From Brevibacterium linens ATCC 9172 (lineage in GTDB: Bacteria > Actinomycetota > Actinomycetes > Actinomycetales > Brevibacteriaceae), in the NCBI RefSeq assembly GCF_900169165.1, contig NZ_FXYY01000012.1:49199-113198 (forward strand): a DNA stretch of 64,000 nucleotides. The letters run 5' to 3'. Within the stretch, counting starts at the first letter, position 1, and each line of letters starts with the position of its first letter. This document shows, in pieces, positions 60,890 to 64,000 of the stretch. The notes under the pieces were generated by a model, which had not been told where the DNA came from, did no database searches, and was given only the letters and a program-made list of their open reading frames with translations. The translations under genes and the position numbers were made by a program.

Positions 60890-62404
60890 TCATTCGGCGG
60901 GGCTGGCCTCGGTTGGTTCGACCACCTCGGCGGGATAGTCTTCCTGATCCTCTGGCTTGCGGATGAAGAACGCGAGGACGACGGGGACGATCGCGATGAC
61001 CGTCGCCAGCAGGAACGCGGCGTGGCCGCCGGGGGCTCCCGCCTCGGGGACGGACTTGCCGTCGGCCTGGCCGGCGTGCAATGCAGCGGAGTAGATCGAG
61101 ATGAGCAGCGCGGTACCGGCGGCTCCCGCAACCTGCTGCAGGGTGTTGAGCGCGGCCGAACCGTGCGAGTACAGGTGACGGTCCAACGACCCCAGTGACG
61201 CGGAGAAGAGCGGAGTGAACGAACCCGCCAGGCCCAGGGACATGACGATCTGGATGATGATGAGCAGCCAGATCGGCGTGCCCACCCCGGCCGTCGAGTA
61301 CGCGAACATCGAGGACGCGATCATGATCGTGCCGGGAACGAGCAGCGTCTTGGGTCCGCGAGCGTCATAAATCCGACCCATCACAGGGCCGAGCAGGCCC
61401 ATGAGCACCGACCCCGGCAGGAGCACGAGACCCGACTGGGTGGCGCCGAGGCCGACGACGCTCTGCAGGTACAGCGGCAGCAGAGAGAAGGTGCCGAACA
61501 TCGACAGTGCGACGACGGCCATGATGACGACCGAGAAGACGTAGTTGCGCGACTTGAACACGCGCAGGTCGAGCAGGGCGCGATCGCCCTTCTGCAGGAC
61601 GAGCTGACGCCACACGAAGAGAGCGAGGAAGACGACTCCGCCGCCGATCGTCGCCCATGCCAGGGTGCTCGTCGATCCGCCGCCTGCCTCACCGCCGTGG
61701 CCGCCGCCGAACCGGCTGAGGCCGTAGACTATGCCGCCGAAGGCGAACACGGACAGGATGATGGAGACGATGTCGATGGGGGCGTGAGTCGACTCGCCGA
61801 GGTTGGTCATCCACTTCGCGCCGAGTGCCAGTGCGATGAGCGCGATGGGCAGGATGATTCCGAAGAGCCAGCGCCAGCCGAGCGAATCGAGGACGATGCC
61901 GGACATCGTCGGTCCGATGGCCGGGGCCAGAGAGATGACGAGACCGACTCGACCCATCATCCGACCCCGTGAGTGTGCCGGGACGACGTTCATCATCGTC
62001 GTCATCAGCAGCGGCATCATGATGCCGGTTCCCGCGGCTTGGACGATGCGTCCGATGAGAAGCAGGACGAACCCCTGCGAGACGAGGCAGATGAGCGTGC
62101 CCGCAGAGAACAGGATCATCGCGGCCAAGAAGATCTGGCGGGTGGCGAAACGCTGCAGGAGGAAACCGGTCGTCGGAATGACGACGGCCATGGTGAGCAT
62201 GAACGCGCTGGTCAGCCACTGGCCGAGCTCCGGAGGGATGCCGAGGGCCTTGTTGAGCTCGGGGATGGCGATGGCCATCGTCGTCTCATTGAGAATGGCT
62301 ACGAAGGCAGCCACGAGCAGCAGCCAGATGACTCGCATGCCGGCCGGGTCGATGGTGTCGCTATGCTGTGTCTGCGCCTGTGCGGGTGAGCTGTCGCTGG
62401 ACAA
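60890..62404 (-). CDS. DHA2 family (EmrB/QacA-like) MFS efflux transporter
   Basis: 504-aa drug:proton antiporter with about 14 hydrophobic segments. Motif A-like region FLLQRFATRQIFLAAMILF (about 80-98), motif C region LAPAIGPTMSGIVLDSLGWR (about 155-174) and the start VAILNETTMAIAIPELNKAL typify this family. The C-terminal tail is acidic (EDQEDYPAEVVEPTEASPAE). It should export cationic or hydrophobic drugs. No TetR/MarR regulator is adjacent. Start ATG 62404; the upstream region to 62547 holds no gene. Confidence 0.88.
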   Translation of the reverse strand: MSSDSSPAQAQTQHSDTIDPAGMRVIWLLLVAAFVAILNETTMAIAIPELNKALGIPPELGQWLTSAFMLTMAVVIPTTGFLLQRFATRQIFLAAMILFSAGTLICLVSQGFVLLLIGRIVQAAGTGIMMPLLMTTMMNVVPAHSRGRMMGRVGLVISLAPAIGPTMSGIVLDSLGWRWLFGIILPIALIALALGAKWMTNLGESTHAPIDIVSIILSVFAFGGIVYGLSRFGGGHGGEAGGGSTSTLAWATIGGGVVFLALFVWRQLVLQKGDRALLDLRVFKSRNYVFSVVIMAVVALSMFGTFSLLPLYLQSVVGLGATQSGLVLLPGSVLMGLLGPVMGRIYDARGPKTLLVPGTIMIASSMFAYSTAGVGTPIWLLIIIQIVMSLGLAGSFTPLFSASLGSLDRHLYSHGSAALNTLQQVAGAAGTALLISIYSAALHAGQADGKSVPEAGAPGGHAAFLLATVIAIVPVVLAFFIRKPEDQEDYPAEVVEPTEASPAE

Positions 62405-62547
62405 GACGGTGCTCCGTTCGGATGTGTCTGAGGGTCCCGGGGCGTGGGCGGAAGTCGCACGCAGATGCCGAATCGACGCGCAGACGAAAGTGTCAACAGC
62501 ATCTCAGACTAACGTATTCCCGTTTCGCGCCGACAGTGGGGAGAACC

Positions 62548-63321
62548 CTATTCTGTCCACCGTCCGGTCCTCATCTCCTCCGAATGTCTGGTTGCTGTCG
62601 ATTCGCCGCCGATCTGCTCGGCGACAACGTCGAGACTGCGGGTGAGTTCGCTGATCCTGTCCTCGAGTCGGCGAACGTGGGCGACCGTCGCCGCTTGGTT
62701 CTCGTCGACGTTCGTCGAGACCTTCTCAACGATCCATGAGGCGAGCGTTCCCGTGACGACACCGAGCAGCGCGATGCCTCCGAGCATGAGGCACACCGCC
62801 AGCGTCCTTCCCACTCCGGTGACAGGTGTCATATCGCCGTAGCCGACAGTCGTGATGGTCACGAACGACCACCAGATGGCGTCTCCCATCGTGTTGATCG
62901 CAGAGTCCGTGTGCCGTTCGGCATCGAGCACGGCCAGCGAGGCGGCATAGACGAGCAGCGCCGAAGCCGAGGCGGTGTAGATGAGGATCCGGCCACGAAC
63001 CGCAGTCCCGATCGTCCGATTGAGAACGTGCAGAACGGTAATCGCTCTGAGCACGCGCAGGGGACGCAGCAGCGGGAGGACGATGACGACGAGTTCGAAG
63101 AGGTGATGGACGAACCACTCCCACCGTCGCTGCGCGAGGATGAGATTGACGGCGTAGTCGACGATGAAGACGAGCCAGGAGGCGAACACTATCCCGTAGG
63201 CGATGTCTCCGGCTCGCCCGGTCGGCTCTCCGATGACCTGCCAGCTGTACGCGGCGAGAAAGATCACCGCCGTGGTGATGAGCGGCCATTCCATGATGTC
63301 CTGCCAACGTTGCGATGTCAC
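62548..63321 (-). CDS. Voltage-gated-type potassium channel
   Basis: 257-aa ion channel with six hydrophobic segments. An S4-like arginine-spaced helix RPLRVLRAITVLHVLNR (about 85-101) precedes the pore helix and selectivity filter TTVGYGDMTP (about 157-166). The last segment LAVCLMLGGIALLGVVTG is the inner helix; a charged predicted coiled coil (about 195-240, HVRRLEDRISELTRSLDVV) follows and could aid tetramerisation. It conducts K+ across the membrane. Start ATG 63321. It stands alone upstream of the tRNA genes. Confidence 0.9.
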   Translation of the reverse strand: MTSQRWQDIMEWPLITTAVIFLAAYSWQVIGEPTGRAGDIAYGIVFASWLVFIVDYAVNLILAQRRWEWFVHHLFELVVIVLPLLRPLRVLRAITVLHVLNRTIGTAVRGRILIYTASASALLVYAASLAVLDAERHTDSAINTMGDAIWWSFVTITTVGYGDMTPVTGVGRTLAVCLMLGGIALLGVVTGTLASWIVEKVSTNVDENQAATVAHVRRLEDRISELTRSLDVVAEQIGGESTATRHSEEMRTGRWTE

Positions 63322-63429
63322 GCGTCGACTCTAGCAGTGCCTTCCGGACATCGACGATGACACGTTCCATGACCGATGAGCCGGCGTTCTCTGCCGACCC
63401 TTCGGTACCGCTCATAGCCGGCGCAGACG

Positions 63430-63467
63430 ACGAAGGCTCCGAACCGCAATCGGTTCGGAGCCTTCGT
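63430..63467 (-). terminator. tRNA-Ala terminator
   Basis: Perfect 17-bp inverted repeat ACGAAGGCTCCGAACCG / CGGTTCGGAGCCTTCGT with a 4-nt loop (CAAT), 30 bp downstream of the tRNA-Ala 3' end on the minus strand. Confidence 0.85.
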
Positions 63468-63497
63468 TCTACGAGTGCTGTCTCAAAACTACTCGAG

Positions 63498-63570
63498 TGG
63501 AGGTAAGGGGACTCGAACCCCTAACCCTCTGCTTGCAAAGCAGATGCGCTACCAATTGCGCCATACCCCC
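63498..63570 (-). tRNA. tRNA-Ala(TGC)
   Basis: 73-nt minus-strand tRNA: acceptor GGGGGTA pairs with TACCTCC (one G-U), D arm GCGCAATTGGTAGCGC, anticodon arm CTGCT-TTGCA-AGCAG giving anticodon TGC, and T arm AGGGGTTCGAGTCCCCT. No CCA is encoded; discriminator A. Confidence 0.96.
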
Positions 63571-63587
63571 GAAATGGGTTCACACCC

Positions 63588-63704
63588 TCACACCGAGTCG
63601 GTGTGTTCGGACCATTCGGCCTGGGCACCCTGGTTGCGGTGCCGCCACCCGAAGAACACTCCCAGTCCCACTACAGTGAGACCGCTGAGAATCCATCTTC
63701 TCAT
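63588..63704 (-). CDS. DLW-39 family micro-protein
   Basis: 38-aa protein MRRWILSGLTVVGLGVFF..., one hydrophobic helix (about 5-19) then a polar end GAQAEWSEHTDSV. Actinobacteria carry a DLW-39 family gene of this size beside gyrA/tRNA-Ile/tRNA-Ala, ending in a similar DLW-EATD-like stretch; here the Trp is retained as EWSEHTDSV. GAGGAGG lies just upstream of ATG 63704, which strongly supports translation. It sits between two tRNA genes. Function unknown. Confidence 0.75.
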   Translation of the reverse strand: MRRWILSGLTVVGLGVFFGWRHRNQGAQAEWSEHTDSV

Positions 63705-63741
63705 GATCCTCCTCGAAAGGAAATCCTGTTGTGACAGGACG

Positions 63742-63815
63742 TGGGCCTACCTGGACTTGAACCAGGGACCTCTTCGTTATCAGCGAAGCGCTCTAACCGC
63801 CTGAGCTATAGGCCC
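63742..63815 (-). tRNA. tRNA-Ile(GAT)
   Basis: 74-nt minus-strand tRNA: acceptor GGGCCTA pairs with TAGGCCC, D arm AGCTCAGGCGGTTAGAGC, anticodon arm CTTCG-CTGATAA-CGAAG giving GAT, and T arm CCTGGTTCAAGTCCAGG. No CCA is encoded; discriminator A. With tRNA-Ala it forms the pair usually next to gyrA. Confidence 0.96.
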
Positions 63816-63877
63816 TTATCGGGTGAACCCGAAGTAAAACAATACCCATCGACCGCAGCCAAACACAAATCGGCGAC

Positions 63878-63935
63878 GTGCCTCAGCTATTTTGAGCGCG
63901 TAGAACCTGGTGGTGCCTCAAGCACTTTGAGCGCG
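63878..63935 (+). repeat. Two 23-bp direct repeats upstream of a new start codon
   Basis: GTGCCTCA-N5-TTTGAGCGCG occurs at 63878-63900 and 63913-63935, 35 bp apart, identical outside the central five bases. Each contains CTCA...TGAG dyad symmetry. Multiple repeats next to a transposase start are common at insertion-sequence ends, so this may be the left end of an element. Confidence 0.55.
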
Positions 63936-63984
63936 AACTCCCAACAAACGGGAGCAGGCTTGCCCTATGGAAGGCAAGATCCCG

Positions 63985-64000
63985 ATGACCGCCAGACGCC
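63985..64000 (+). CDS. Start of a coding region cut by the window edge, possibly a transposase/integrase
   Basis: An ATG at 63985 with GGAAGG nine bases upstream opens MTARR before the window ends; an in-frame ATG at 63967 (MEGKIPMTARR) is possible. Only five residues are visible, so the identity rests on the repeats just upstream and on vague resemblance to transposase N-termini. Confidence 0.3.

Overview
The window is GC-rich chromosomal DNA of a high-GC Gram-positive (actinobacterium), most probably a Brevibacterium. The best species clue is an encapsulin matching what I recall of Brevibacterium linens linocin M18 over its full 266 residues, with its DyP peroxidase cargo gene directly upstream. 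Supporting signs are a DUF222/HNH (13E12-type) protein, the conserved actinobacterial growth/division cluster fhaA-fhaB-pstP-rodA-pbpA-pknA-pknB-pabA-sortase-crgA-rhomboid-ppiA, and a DLW-39 micro-gene between tRNA-Ala and tRNA-Ile. No rRNA, CRISPR array, prophage or complete insertion sequence was seen.

Layout. 1-3 kb: an 8-oxoguanine deaminase (truncated by the window edge) diverges from an NCS2 purine/xanthine-type permease. 3-19 kb: metabolic and accessory genes: a DUF222/HNH protein, HAD phosphatase, M50-like membrane protease, Gfo/Idh/MocA oxidoreductase, PhzF, an isoprenylcysteine-methyltransferase-like protein, a decayed DUF1905 pseudogene, a divergent VOC/MarR pair with operator-like repeats, two tandem VanZ-family proteins, a zinc alcohol dehydrogenase, an actinobacterial family-A exonuclease/polymerase, an FAD-linked GlcD-type oxidase, and a YciI/ECF42 sigma pair with a matching promoter motif. 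19.4-26 kb: a six-gene mevalonate operon (mevalonate kinase, diphosphomevalonate decarboxylase, phosphomevalonate kinase, type 2 IPP isomerase, HMG-CoA reductase, HMG-CoA synthase), translationally coupled throughout and ended by a long hairpin facing tRNA-Leu(CAG).

26.7-36.4 kb: the cell-growth signalling operon. Two FHA proteins, a PP2C phosphatase, a SEDS glycosyltransferase and a class B PBP overlap with PknA; PknB follows after a short gap. PknA and PknB sense and phosphorylate, PstP reverses this, and RodA/PbpA build the wall. 36.4-45.8 kb: GyrI-like protein, PabA/TrpG, a small membrane protein and class E sortase (minus strand), CrgA with an unusually long tail, a convergent intergenic region with a cluster of DnaA-box-like 9-mers, rhomboid protease, cyclophilin, a DUF5324-like protein, a CynX-type MFS transporter and ArgS. 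45.8-64 kb: a tricorn-like protease, the encapsulin/DyP operon, DUF488, DinB, VOC, a succinate-semialdehyde-type dehydrogenase, a DtxR regulator coupled to a CaCA exchanger, a UvrA-like ATPase, a DHA2 efflux pump, a voltage-gated-type K+ channel, tRNA-Ala, DLW-39 and tRNA-Ile. Just beyond tRNA-Ile two 23-bp repeats and a start codon look like the edge of a mobile element.

All calls come from reading the sequence and remembered family motifs; no database search was run. Starts were moved inward where ribosome-binding sites, overlaps or family N-termini argued for it, and those cases are noted.
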